NCBI RefSeq assembly: GCF_019649055.1 | Contig: NW_026570259.1 | Span: forward strand, 434,001 to 498,000 | Direction: 5' to 3' | DNA length: 64,000 bases | DNA from: Paramacrobiotus metropolitanus | Taxonomy: Eukaryota > Tardigrada > Eutardigrada > Parachela > Macrobiotidae | Part shown: positions 44,893 through 54,347 of the stretch, piece after piece | How the letters are laid out: each line of letters opens with the position of its first letter | Position numbering within the stretch: the first letter of the stretch is position 1 | Program-made: the position numbers and the translations under genes | The notes under the pieces: generated by a model | What the model was told of the DNA's origin: nothing | Seen by the model: only the letters and a program-made list of their open reading frames with translations | Databases searched by the model: none

Positions 44893-45945
44893 ATGGATCG
44901 CCTAATGAAGAGGTACCTCGATCCTCGTCATCCCGGAAGTTTTGGCGGCGTCGAACGATTCCGAAGAACGCTAAAGACCAGAGCCAACAAACGGAAAGCG
45001 GAGGAGATATTGCAGGAGATCGATGCGTACACTGTCACCAAAGAAAGCCGGAAACGGTTTCCACGCAATCCAGTGATAGTTACCAATCTGCGGCAGCAAT
45101 ATCAGGCTGATTTGGCCGATTTGTCAAAATATTCCAGAGAAAATGGTGGAATAAAGTATTTGTTGTTTGTTATTGACTGCTTCTCAAAGATGCTGAGTGT
45201 TCAAGCCTTGAAGACAAAGACCGGAAAAGAAACTCGCGATGCCCTTCAGAAATCGTTTGAAGAACTCGGTAAACCGGAAAAGTTGCAATACGACAAAGGA
45301 ACCGAAATGCTGAATTCAACTGTGCGTGCGTTTTTAAAAGACCAGAACGTCCAGTTTTTCACATCCCAGAATGAAGACATAAAATGTGCTATGGCTGAGC
45401 GTGTGATTCGTACGATCAAATCCCGCATTTTCCGATTATTCCGTTACCGCGTCAGCACTCACTATATCGACAAATTGCCGGACATTGTGCACTCGTACAA
45501 TCACTCCTTGCATAGCGCCCATGGATTGCGACCTATCGATGTCAAGCAAGAAAATTCGTTGTCCGTGTACAACAAGCTGTACCCGGAGCCCACGGTAAAG
45601 AAACCGCGCTACAAGGTTGGTGATGCCGTACGGATTTCCATTCGGAAAGGAAAAGTGGAAAAGGGATACACGTATCGATTTAAGGAAGAGATATTCTTCG
45701 TTCAACAAGTTATTCCTCATCCGGTACCGGTTTATGTTTTGAAAGACTATCAAGACAACACTATTGACGGAAAATTCTACGAACCAGAGTTATCTCTCGT
45801 TCGAAACGTTCCTGACAAAGAACATACTGTGGACTTTGTTGTAAAACGCCGTGGAAAGAAAGTCTTAGTTCGTTGGCTAGGCTACGGACCGGAACACGAT
45901 CAGTGGATAGATGAAAAATGTATGAAGGTGCGCCATTCTACCTAA
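44893..45945 (+). CDS. Retroviral-type integrase with chromodomain
   Basis: 350 residues from ATG 44893. The DDE core has QADLADL (first Asp), QYDKGTEM (second Asp) and CAMAERVIRTIKSRI (Glu). An SH3-like part (YKVGDAVRISIRKG) follows, then a C-terminal chromodomain (VDFVVKRRGKKVLVRWLGYG, then HDQWID). It inserts element DNA with 6-bp staggered cuts, matching the AGCACA duplication. The chromodomain probably steers integration to chromatin marks. No break is seen, and the catalytic triad is present. The N-terminal zinc-binding HHCC part is short or missing. Confidence 0.93.
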   Translation: MDRLMKRYLDPRHPGSFGGVERFRRTLKTRANKRKAEEILQEIDAYTVTKESRKRFPRNPVIVTNLRQQYQADLADLSKYSRENGGIKYLLFVIDCFSKMLSVQALKTKTGKETRDALQKSFEELGKPEKLQYDKGTEMLNSTVRAFLKDQNVQFFTSQNEDIKCAMAERVIRTIKSRIFRLFRYRVSTHYIDKLPDIVHSYNHSLHSAHGLRPIDVKQENSLSVYNKLYPEPTVKKPRYKVGDAVRISIRKGKVEKGYTYRFKEEIFFVQQVIPHPVPVYVLKDYQDNTIDGKFYEPELSLVRNVPDKEHTVDFVVKRRGKKVLVRWLGYGPEHDQWIDEKCMKVRHST

Positions 45946-46862
45946 CCCTGCCAAGTGATGTGGCTACTGATCCTGCCAACACACCGTCGAACTGGACCAC
46001 CAAACTGAAGCATCCTATTACCTTGAAAGGCAAATGGGAAATGGCACTGGTGGAACTACAGTATCTGAATTCGTTTTATACTCTGCCTGTTGAGCAAAAA
46101 ATCCAACTAGACGTTGTGCGAGAGTTTTATCTGAAAAAAGATGGTGAGTTCATCCAAACTCCTAGATATATCAGTGCCCAAAAAAGTATTGTGGTGCCAC
46201 CGGGCAACTACAAGAACGCAGAGTTGCTACTGCAAACCATTAACTCTTTGGCTCCTATCATAAAGACCTATTTAATGGACGGAAAAGTGATGGACGACAA
46301 AAGTGCATTGCCGGGCAACAAAATGTTTGACGTACAATTCTATACGCCAACCAACCATAAGGTCAAGCTCAGCATCGGAAATGAACGAGTATCTGTTAGC
46401 TTTCCACCCGAATCTTTAACGTTACAAAAAATTCTGGGTTTCGAACAAAGCCAATTTGAGCCGGAGGTTCCTGCTGAAACGATTGACGGCGCGCATGGTC
46501 AAGCGAAAGCTAAATACCTATCGTTCTGGGACAGAGCTCCAACGCCAAAGCTGACGACATTTCTGTCCGATCGACCAGTCAACACACTGCTCGGTAACCA
46601 AAGCCTATTCTTATACAGCGATGTGGCCGACTACAGTCTGATCGGAGACACCGCAGCGCAATTTCTGCGTGCTGTACCTATTAGAGGCGAAGTAAATCAA
46701 ACCGTGGAAGCACGCTTCGACATTCCCCATTATGTTCCAGTTCTTCGCCAACATTTTGAAACTATCAAGCTGATTATTGCCAACGATCTCGGAGACGAAG
46801 CCAAATTCCAAACGGTAAAGTCTCTTGTGAAATTGCACTTCCGACCACAGCGTCTCTACTGA
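45918..46862 (+). CDS. Minor capsid protein (penton-like, single jelly roll)
   Basis: 314 residues. The N-terminus follows the Polinton minor capsid pattern: YLTLPSDVATDPANTPSNWT, then HPITLKGKWEMALVELQY, as in the penton protein of adintoviruses. It would form the fivefold vertices. Intact. It overlaps the integrase ORF by 28 bp. Confidence 0.85.
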   Translation: MYEGAPFYLTLPSDVATDPANTPSNWTTKLKHPITLKGKWEMALVELQYLNSFYTLPVEQKIQLDVVREFYLKKDGEFIQTPRYISAQKSIVVPPGNYKNAELLLQTINSLAPIIKTYLMDGKVMDDKSALPGNKMFDVQFYTPTNHKVKLSIGNERVSVSFPPESLTLQKILGFEQSQFEPEVPAETIDGAHGQAKAKYLSFWDRAPTPKLTTFLSDRPVNTLLGNQSLFLYSDVADYSLIGDTAAQFLRAVPIRGEVNQTVEARFDIPHYVPVLRQHFETIKLIIANDLGDEAKFQTVKSLVKLHFRPQRLY

Positions 46863-46864
46863 AA

Positions 46865-47263
46865 ATGCCTTTCATTCAGTATGTTCCTGATCCGCGCCGC
46901 TACGACGAAATATTCGTTAGCCAAACAGGAGGTAGCGCCCTCATTCGCTACCGTGGAACACTACAAAACGGCTCTGGCCTTTCCCAAATCCTGAAGAGCT
47001 TATTCGCCAAAATATCGGCGTTTGCCAAACCCATCATACGCCGTGCCGCTCCGCATGCCAAAGCAGCGTTAGATGCCGCCACGCCGCATTTGCAAGAAGC
47101 CGCTACCGGGGCTATTAAAGAGGTTGCTGATAAAGCCAAAGAAACCATAAGCAAGCGTTTAGCACCGCAAGAAGGAAGTGGAATACGTAAGAAACGCCGT
47201 ATTGTCCGTAACCGACAGCGTATTAAACGCATTCCTCCAACTAATATTCCCGACTACTTTTGA
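46865..47263 (+). CDS. Small basic, Ala-rich virion-type protein
   Basis: 132 residues. N-terminal FIQYVPDPRRYDEIF, then GSGLSQILKSLFAKISAFAK, an Ala-rich amphipathic helix, and a basic tail (GIRKKRRIVRNRQRIKRI). GxGL-type small proteins next to the capsid gene are usual in Polintons and resemble adenovirus pVI/pX-type minor proteins in composition. Role inferred only. Confidence 0.6.
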   Translation: MPFIQYVPDPRRYDEIFVSQTGGSALIRYRGTLQNGSGLSQILKSLFAKISAFAKPIIRRAAPHAKAALDAATPHLQEAATGAIKEVADKAKETISKRLAPQEGSGIRKKRRIVRNRQRIKRIPPTNIPDYF

Positions 47264-47300
47264 CCATGGCCTTACTGATGATGAAAATTCGGAGCCGGCA

Positions 47301-48602
47301 ATGCAGCTGGAAAACCAACTGTTCGCCTTACCGGCTACGCTAACTGATCGGTGGCGTACCGAGCATGAGAAGTTGAACCCCACTACGATTCTGACGGATA
47401 GCGGCTCGGCTGGCGATATTAATTTTTATATTCCTCCCAGTACAGCTGGACTGCTTAGCCTGGCAGACATGATCTTAGAATTGGAGGTCGGCATCAAAGT
47501 AAAGAAAGGAGCTGCTGACTGGACGCTGGTAACGAACGCTGACAATGTGGCCCCCGTTAACAATTTTCTGCATTCGCTGTTCTCTTCGTGCCACGTAACT
47601 GTGGCAAATCGACTTATCTCGGATGCCGCGACATTTTATCCATACCGGGCTTATTTGGACTCTTTGCTATCTTATTCGGTGGATGCCCAAAGGTCCCAGT
47701 TATCATCTGCTGCGTTTTATACTGACACTGCACACAAGATGAGCGACGAAAAAGACAACAAAGGAGAAGTTAGCCGCAAAGCCCTATTTTCTGGCAGTAA
47801 CTACGTGCAGTTGTCGGGTAAAATATTTGCGGACTTACTCGACCAAAGTAAACCATTGTGCACTGGTGTTCCCATCAATATCTGGTTGGTGATGAGCCGG
47901 CCGGAATTTTGTTTGCGTGTATGGGATACCAATGCCACCAAACAGTTCAAACCGTTCATTCGGAATGCTCGCTTATCGGTCCGCCGGTATATCCCGGCAC
48001 CCGATTTCATGACGGCCGTGGCCTCGGAAATGCTAAAGAAAACCGTCATGTATCACATTGAGCGCGTGGTGAAGCGTGTGTCGGATATTCCACAAAAGAC
48101 GCAGAGCACCGTGGTAAGCAACCTGCAGATTGGACAGATTCCTAAGGTTGTGATCATCGGTTTCCTGGAAAGCGACGATTTTCACGGCAACATCAAAACA
48201 AATCCTTTCAACTTTCAACACTTTAACGTCACCCAGATCAGTGTGGAAGTGGATGGACAGAGCTACCCCACAAAACCATACACTGCCGATTTTGGACGGT
48301 CACAGTCGTTAGAGTGCTACGATGGTTTGTTGGACGCCTTGGGATATCGAACACATCCACAAAACAGTGTTCATTTTAATCGGACGGCTTATAATGGTGG
48401 TTACACGTTATTCGGCTTTGACTTGACACCGGGACATACAGGAAGAGGACCGCTGACTTTGGTGAAGCAAGGCAATTTAAGCGTGTCGGTCAACTTTGAG
48501 AAACCTCTGGATAAAACAGTCATGATGGTCGCCATGTTGGTGTACGACAGCATTATCGAAATTAACCAGCATCGCCAGTTGATTGCGGATTTTTCAACAT
48601 GA
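47301..48602 (+). CDS. Major capsid protein (hexon-like, double jelly roll)
   Basis: 433 residues from ATG 47301 (MQLENQLFALPATL); the open frame extends further upstream, overlapping the preceding ORF. Landmarks: GDINFYIPPSTAGLLSLADM, NFLHSLFSSCHVTVANRL, YPYRAYLDSLLSY, and RPEFCLRVWDTN followed by an RRYIPAPDF block. This fits the Polinton major capsid family that forms trimeric capsomers. The frame is open throughout, so capsid shells could be encoded by this copy. Confidence 0.88.
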   Translation: MQLENQLFALPATLTDRWRTEHEKLNPTTILTDSGSAGDINFYIPPSTAGLLSLADMILELEVGIKVKKGAADWTLVTNADNVAPVNNFLHSLFSSCHVTVANRLISDAATFYPYRAYLDSLLSYSVDAQRSQLSSAAFYTDTAHKMSDEKDNKGEVSRKALFSGSNYVQLSGKIFADLLDQSKPLCTGVPINIWLVMSRPEFCLRVWDTNATKQFKPFIRNARLSVRRYIPAPDFMTAVASEMLKKTVMYHIERVVKRVSDIPQKTQSTVVSNLQIGQIPKVVIIGFLESDDFHGNIKTNPFNFQHFNVTQISVEVDGQSYPTKPYTADFGRSQSLECYDGLLDALGYRTHPQNSVHFNRTAYNGGYTLFGFDLTPGHTGRGPLTLVKQGNLSVSVNFEKPLDKTVMMVAMLVYDSIIEINQHRQLIADFST

Positions 48603-49061
48603 ACACGGAGCAGATTTTCAGTGCCCTACAGTCAAACTCATCGACGAAAACAGTGCTGCGTGGAGTGTATGCCAGCGACAAAGTGCCAAATACACTTTCG
48701 CCCTACCCTGGTGCGGCGGTGGTCAACACTGATCCAGCGGACCAAGACGGATCACACTGGATTGCTCTTTACCAAGAACAGGATGGAGTTATTGAGGTGT
48801 TTGATTCGTTTGGGAGGAAACTGGATTCGTATACAAAGAATTTTGCGAGTATAATGTCAGCGAATCGGATTATAGAGCAATCCGAACAATTTCAATCTGA
48901 ATATTCTACCGTGCGTGGGCAATATTGTTTATTTTTTTATTCTTCGACGTGTTTGTGGCGAATCTTACACTAATATTGTGCATTTGTTTACCGATAATCG
49001 AGCGAGCAACGACAAAATGGTCTGTCAGTATGTTAATTCTTATTTTGACATCAACATTTAA
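48599..49061 (+). pseudogene. Adenain-like cysteine protease, inactivated
   Basis: The start overlaps the major capsid stop. GSHWIALYQE holds the catalytic His (residue 53) and EVFDSFG the Asp (69). The catalytic Cys is expected in the T-C-G-x-Y-C context near residue 106; here the codon at 48914-48916 is CGT (Arg), one base from TGT. Soon after, a T7 run (48932-48938) moves the rest of the family sequence into another frame, which stays open to about 49061, while the original frame stops at 48973. These proteases mature virion proteins, so this copy could not do so. Confidence 0.85.
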
Positions 49062-49203
49062 GTCATTGACAGTGCATTTATCCGACAAATATGTAAACGC
49101 ATATCGGAATTAAAATGACGGAAAAAACAGCCGCGGTTTATTCGTTTAAGGAAAAAGAGACAAATGAAACGCTAAGCCAATAAGAAGCAATCATTGACAT
49201 CGC
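49062..49203. other. Convergence point of the two gene sets of the Polinton
   Basis: Plus-strand virion genes and minus-strand genes meet here. No gene is seen. Confidence 0.5.
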
Positions 49204-50236
49204 TCAGATGAGCTTTGCAAACATGGCACGAAACTCCAAAGCATTAAGTTCAAGATACCCTTTAACGTCCAATCCAATAACTTGCCCAACGTCCACTTGG
49301 TCAGCTTCCAACAGCACAGCCTCCACGTAGCGCGACTCCAAAATAGCCTTCTCAGCCGCTGCCCACTCGTCATCGCTGGCGCTCCCGCACACCATCTTGC
49401 CGTTACGTCCACGCATCTGGTGGATCAGTTCCGTAAACTCTTCGGCCACTTCCTAGATTAAATGATACACATGGATACGTGCAAATTAAACTTGAGACAG
49501 AACTGCTTACTTCTTTCAGCTTGTCATAAGCCAAGGCAGACTTCAAAGTCTTCGGCACATGGTTGGCTTCATCCACAATGAGGAGCTCTTTCAGCAGTGT
49601 CATGTCCACAACCAGCTCCTTCAGTCCGTCGTAGGTTTTCAAGCCAAACGTCACGCCAGCTTTGGTAGGAAACAGGTCGCCGTTGTTGCCGAGAGTGTAG
49701 CGACGCACGGTGGCCGTGTTGACACGGTTGTAGCGTCCCCATCCAAAGTACAATCCATTCTCCAGGGCGTACAGTGGTGTCAGCTTACCATCGGTCCCGC
49801 TGCTGCACTGGGAAATCTTGTCCAGGTCCCCTTTGCCGCTCATAATCAAGGCACACAAGCGCATGAATCCAGGCTTCTTTACCGTGATGGACTTTTCCAG
49901 GGTGCGGCGGTAGGTGTCGTCGCTCTGCTTCTTCCACTCTCCGATGACAATGGCCGAGACTCCGTCTTGGAAACGGGCGTACACGTACTTCTCGAAGCCG
50001 ATCTTGTAGACATTGGCACCTTCATGGGTAAAGGCGTGACGAGGATGCTTGGTGACCTCTTGCTCCTTGAACTTCTTGGCTAGGCTTAGCTTGACATCAT
50101 CCACTTCCGGGGCACGGCGTTTGGCAAAAGTACGTGGCTTCAGAGGCGTGGCCGGAATCTCACGGGCGGCTCCACTGCTTGACGGCTTGGGAGACATGGC
50201 ACGTTCAGAAGAAATTAAATCAGGAATGAACTCCAT
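49204..50236 (-). CDS. Protein with two PC4-like (p15) domains
   Basis: Exons 49511-50236 and 49204-49452 join in phase 0 to 324 residues. A basic N-terminus (residues 1-55) is followed by two units with the PC4 strand pattern. Unit 1: YKIGFEKYVYARFQDG, IGEWKKQSDD, then LEKSITVKKPGFMRLCALI. Unit 2: LYFGWGRYNRVNTATVRRYT, then GDLFPTKAGVTFGLKTYDGL. The PTKxGV and ...VRRY positions are typical of PC4. The second exon is acidic-helical. PC4 proteins bind single-stranded DNA and help activators contact the general transcription machinery. With the TBP-like gene nearby a transcription role is likely; a replication ssDNA-binding role is the alternative. Confidence 0.6.
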
Positions 50237-50345
50237 AGTTGTTGCAAAGGATAAACGTCTTTAAAATAGTTTAGAAAACAGAAGCATCGAAAAAATGATA
50301 TAGTGATTCACTTATTGCTTGCTTTTATGGGCTGGCAGACAAGCG

Positions 50346-50497
50346 TTGTCCTGTGCAAAATCCAGAAAGGTGCTGCAGGCTCAGTTTTGCATGGGACGCT
50401 CCTATGCAAGTTGAGTAAATCTGCACTTGTACGTACATAAAAGACCTGCTTCCAGTGGAACATACTGGTTTTGCATACCACTCTCCTATGCAAATTT
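50346..50497. promoter_or_regulatory. Divergent promoter module with TTGCAT...ATGCAA repeats
   Basis: Between the PC4-like gene (-) and the next plus-strand ORF. Two copies of TTTTGCAT(A/G)...CTCCTATGCAA occur (50385-50410 and 50469-50497), with TCCTGTGCAAAATCCAG at 50349. ACATAAAA near 50434 could be a TATA-like element. Confidence 0.55.
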
Positions 50498-50587
50498 GGG
50501 GCAGACGAAAAACGTACGATTGTTACAGTACAAAAGCAACGCGTATTTATTAGTTGCAGTTCATTCCATTCATTCACACAGTTCAAA

Positions 50588-51091
50588 ATGGGTCTAAGGT
50601 GTGTTTTAGATGCTGATTGGTTCGTGATTGACGAACTAAAATTTTTAAAACAGTTGGCGTTTTTTTGTCCCGAAAAAGGGGAAGTCGGCTTTTACACATT
50701 TACGCTACCGCGCAGTGCTTCCCAGTGTGCACGTGACTTGGAGAGACAGGCGCGCCATTCTCACGGATTGATCTGGCACACTTACGGTGACTACCGCCAC
50801 AATCAGACAACGGTGGTTTTTGAGAATATTTTTGAAAGAATCGGTCGACCAGCTGACGTCACGTTCTACGCCAAGGGATTGGAAAAGTGTCGTTTCCTGG
50901 AAAAGTACTTGCCGGAAGTCATCAATCTGGAGGACTATCACTGCCCAACGTTCCGGCGATTGACATCTGCAAGCCAAACCACGCAGCGGAAGGCAATCAT
51001 CTTCGGACTGTGGTTACACAGGAATGGTACGGATCACCAATGTTGTTGCCACCGCGAAGCTAAACTGCCACCTGAATCTGACCGAGATTGA
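50588..51091 (+). CDS. Uncharacterised mobile-element-associated protein
   Basis: 167 residues from ATG 50588 (MGLRCVLDADWFVIDELKFL). Landmarks: FYTFTLPRSASQC, RQARHSHGLIWHTYGDY, VTFYAKGLEKCRFLEKYLP, INLEDYHCPTFRRL. From memory of similar ORFs, proteins with HG...W and (Y/F)xKGxEKxxxLE...(V/I)xLED motifs are scattered in arthropod and other invertebrate mobile elements; their function is unknown, though the acidic and aromatic pattern could suit a nuclease-like fold. Its last 68 bp overlap the start of the TBP-like ORF in another frame. Confidence 0.55.
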   Translation: MGLRCVLDADWFVIDELKFLKQLAFFCPEKGEVGFYTFTLPRSASQCARDLERQARHSHGLIWHTYGDYRHNQTTVVFENIFERIGRPADVTFYAKGLEKCRFLEKYLPEVINLEDYHCPTFRRLTSASQTTQRKAIIFGLWLHRNGTDHQCCCHREAKLPPESDRD

Positions 51092-51539
51092 GAAACGCTT
51101 GCCATTGGCTCAATATACCCCCCGCTCATTTTCCGGACTTCTCCTTCGTAGCATTGCCCCACCCAGAGCACACTGTCAGCTGTATGTCAACGGTAAAGTG
51201 ACCGTGAATGGTGGCAAGAATTTGGACGAATCGCGTTTTTTGTTAAAATATTTTGTGCGATTACTGCGTAAAATTGGTTATGATTGTTCTGTTACTGACT
51301 ATACGGTGGTCAATATTGTGGGCACGCATGATTTTGGTCAGAAGTTTGACCTTGACAGTGTTAGTAAACGATTGAACGTTCCGTACTTTGCTGATAGATT
51401 TCTTGGGTTACGAATCAAGTTGCCAGAGTGTACGGCTGTTTTGTTTTCTAGTGGGCGTTGTAATTTTTTAGGCGCAAAATCTGAGGTTGATTTGACTTGG
51501 GCGATGATTGATTTGGTGTTAGTGCTACCAATAAACTGA
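51024..51539 (+). CDS. TATA-binding-protein (TBP) homologue
   Basis: 171 residues containing both TBP saddle repeats. Repeat 1: ITNVVATAKLNCHLNLTEIE, YTPRSFSGLLLRSIAPPRAH, YVNGKVTVNGGKNLDESRFL, LLRKIGY. Repeat 2: YTVVNIVGTHDFGQKFDLDS, YFADRFLGLRIKLPECTAVL, LFSSGRCNFLGAKSEVDL. These follow cellular TBP motif by motif (strand-turn-helix, GK/GR turns, GAK). TBP bends TATA-box DNA and nucleates RNA polymerase pre-initiation complexes. Sequence divergence from any host TBP is clearly large. The frame is intact. It is tightly linked to the preceding ORF and shares an element with a PC4-like gene. Confidence 0.88.
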   Translation: MVRITNVVATAKLNCHLNLTEIEKRLPLAQYTPRSFSGLLLRSIAPPRAHCQLYVNGKVTVNGGKNLDESRFLLKYFVRLLRKIGYDCSVTDYTVVNIVGTHDFGQKFDLDSVSKRLNVPYFADRFLGLRIKLPECTAVLFSSGRCNFLGAKSEVDLTWAMIDLVLVLPIN

Positions 51540-52734
51540 GAAGAACCACTTCAGATTTTATTCAGAACTTCATCGCGACGTATAACCGTAAGGCAAAGTG
51601 CTCCAATCAACATCAACAATTCTTCGCTTATCGTACGTAAAACTCAGCCGTTTACAAAGATCCACCTGCTTCAAAGTCATAGTTTTCTTATCGCGCTTAA
51701 TACTGTCTGGATACTCTGCCACAAGAAAATCGGTCTTCTTTTCCAAAACACCAACCATCCTTTCGAAAGTTATGACTTCACTAGTTTGACCATTGAGTGT
51801 AAAACCTTTAACTTTAACTACACTTTTTCCATCGTTGGTCTTGTAAGAGTATGTCTTTGGGCCAAGGCTAACGAACTGGGTCATGAACTGTCCAGGTTGT
51901 AACTCATCCGTCAAGTCGCCGAGAAATTTGCCCGTCGGCGGAACGGAAATTCCTGGTCTGTTCACAAAAATTATGGAATCTGAAAATACGCAAGAATCAC
52001 GTCTTGACACTTAATAAGAAGTTAAGCAGATGTCTCACCAGTGTCAAAATACAATAACGTGTCCTGCACTTGTTCCATGTAACCATACAAGTGAAGGCGT
52101 GCCCAGCAGGTCGTAAAACTGTAACAAAAAATTTCACCGATGAATCACCGGTGCACCCCAAAGACAGTAGACACTTACGCAGCTAAAACTACGTTGGCGT
52201 GTGGGTTCTGCTCGACGAACAGGCTTTCCCTGGTGTAGGATAGTTGGAGGACATCGTCACTGAACAGGTCCCACGAGTGTATATGATACTCTCCAGAAAG
52301 AAGCATCCGGTAAAATTCCTCCGGCGAAGAGATGTACTTGGTGTTTGGTTTGTTGTCCTGCATGCCCAAACGGCCCCAGAAGCTGCAAACAAAGGCGGTC
52401 ATTGTGCGCTTTGCGAAGGAAAAAGTTCAAGTATATACCTATTCAAACAGAGCTTTGCCAGTGCTCTCATCCCTGGATTGGCTTCTATCTTGTCGTGCTC
52501 CAGTTCGATCCCTTCGTGTTCATGGAAATCCCGCAGATACTGGTCTTTTTCCATGTCGGTAGCGACATCCGCTGGCCATCCACTCGCTTCGGTTTTGATC
52601 TTGAGAAAACGGTCAATGTAGTCGCAAACAATCGCTCCTCGGACTGTTCAAAATGCCAAACTTCAAATATCTTAGCTACGAGGTAACCGCGGTCAATTGC
52701 AGCGTGTAACTCCGGTGAACCTAAAAAAAAAAGT

Positions 52735-52762
52735 TCCCGTGGGGGTTTATGTGGGGGTTTTA
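52735..52762 (-). repeat. CCCCCAC motif pair 3 (in polymerase intron)
   Basis: GTGGGGGTTTATGTGGGGGT on the plus strand, inside the 65-bp intron 52721-52785. Confidence 0.8.
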
Positions 52763-54324
52763 CACATGCGGAATTTGATACTTACACCAAGTTCCAACGA
52801 GCACCCGTTCATCGTTCGCGTGTGTACATGGTGCGTTCTGCTTTTCTTGGGCGCAGGTGCGGCATAAAGGGAAGACCAACTTCCCGTTGGATCGGTATGG
52901 CAAGACGGGAAGATTCAGATCTGCTGGAGGCAGTACTTCACACTGAATTATCCCAAAATAATTGGCAATTGCATCAAAATCCCTATTGATGATGGTCGGA
53001 TGTCCGATGGGGTAACGCTTGTTCTTGTTAACGTAGGGGTATTCGCTGCAAAGATCAAAGTAGCGAATCTTTTCGTCGTCCTTCACACTATGAAAAAGCT
53101 TGGTGGCATTCGTGCGACCGCCATAAAACGCATCCCGGGGATTGATGGGCTGCCGTACAGTGATTTCTTCGATAAAGGCTGCAAAAAATGGCTCCTGTTT
53201 CACAAGGCTGTCGAACTCGTGCACCCAAATCACGCAAAGTTCATGGCCCATGCTACGAATACGAGCATCCCGTTGAACGGTTTCCTCATAATCTTGCTCA
53301 TGGGCAGGTTTCGGAAAGGATGAATCGTGTCCGGAGCAGTGCATTCAGGGCATCCATGGTACCAGCAACCGTGAAATTCAAAAACTTTGCCGGTAGAGGC
53401 GGAGTATCCATCCACAAAATACTGTCCAATTTTAAATTCTGCTCCTGAGGCTCTGGTCTGGATGGGATAATTCTCTTCCAGCTCCATCCACTGCAGCCAC
53501 TTCAATGCCTTGACGGACTGGTTTCTATTGGAGTGGTATCCTTGTGGTGGGATCAAACCGATCTGGTTAGCCTTGAGGATATTCGTACGCCAATACAAAC
53601 CACATAATCCGGCAATGGTTATGGATGACGAAAATGGACAGATTCCGCTGCTGATGCCCAAAACGAGACTGCGGAACTGCAGACAACACTTGCGAAGCAC
53701 AGTTACATCGTTGCTGCAGTAGCTGACAAACTCTTTGCGGAAGTCGAAGGTGTTCTCTTTGGCAGCCACTTCATTTTCGTACCATATCTTGAAAGATTCC
53801 CGGTCCTTTTTGTTCATAAACTGGTATCCGTACTCGTCCATTGAAAGGAACTCCGTCACTTGGTCCCAGTTTTCGGGGCGATTAAAACGATGTGGAAAAA
53901 GGCCTTTTGCGGTGTCTGCAATACCGAAAGTGGCAAGCCATTTGGACAGGCTTTGAGGGTTGAAATTAATGCTGTCCCGAAAGCGGATGTTCAGCTGTGG
54001 TACATCCAGTTGCATTATCTTGCCGCCATTCATAATCACCCGGGGAACGATGCCATTCGTTAAAAGCCAGTTCATAATGAAATACCCATCGAAAGCCTTC
54101 AAATGAACAACACCATTTTTGTTAAGATGAAACAAACAACCACTGTAGAACTTACTTTAAAATTGTGCGCGATGATGTAATGATCCCGGTGGTCATCGCT
54201 AAAGAGGAATCGGCATAGTTGCTCAGTGATGTCTCCAAGCGGTTCGGTTTCTTCTGGAAATATCCACTCCTCGCCTTCGTCATTCTGCACCACCTAAAGA
54301 TGCCATGAAATATAGCAGAACGTT

Positions 54325-54347
54325 GGTGGGGGTTTCAGTGGGGGTGA
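54325..54347 (-). repeat. CCCCCAC motif pair 4 (in polymerase intron)
   Basis: GGTGGGGGTTTCAGTGGGGG on the plus strand, inside the intron 54294-54440. Confidence 0.8.
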
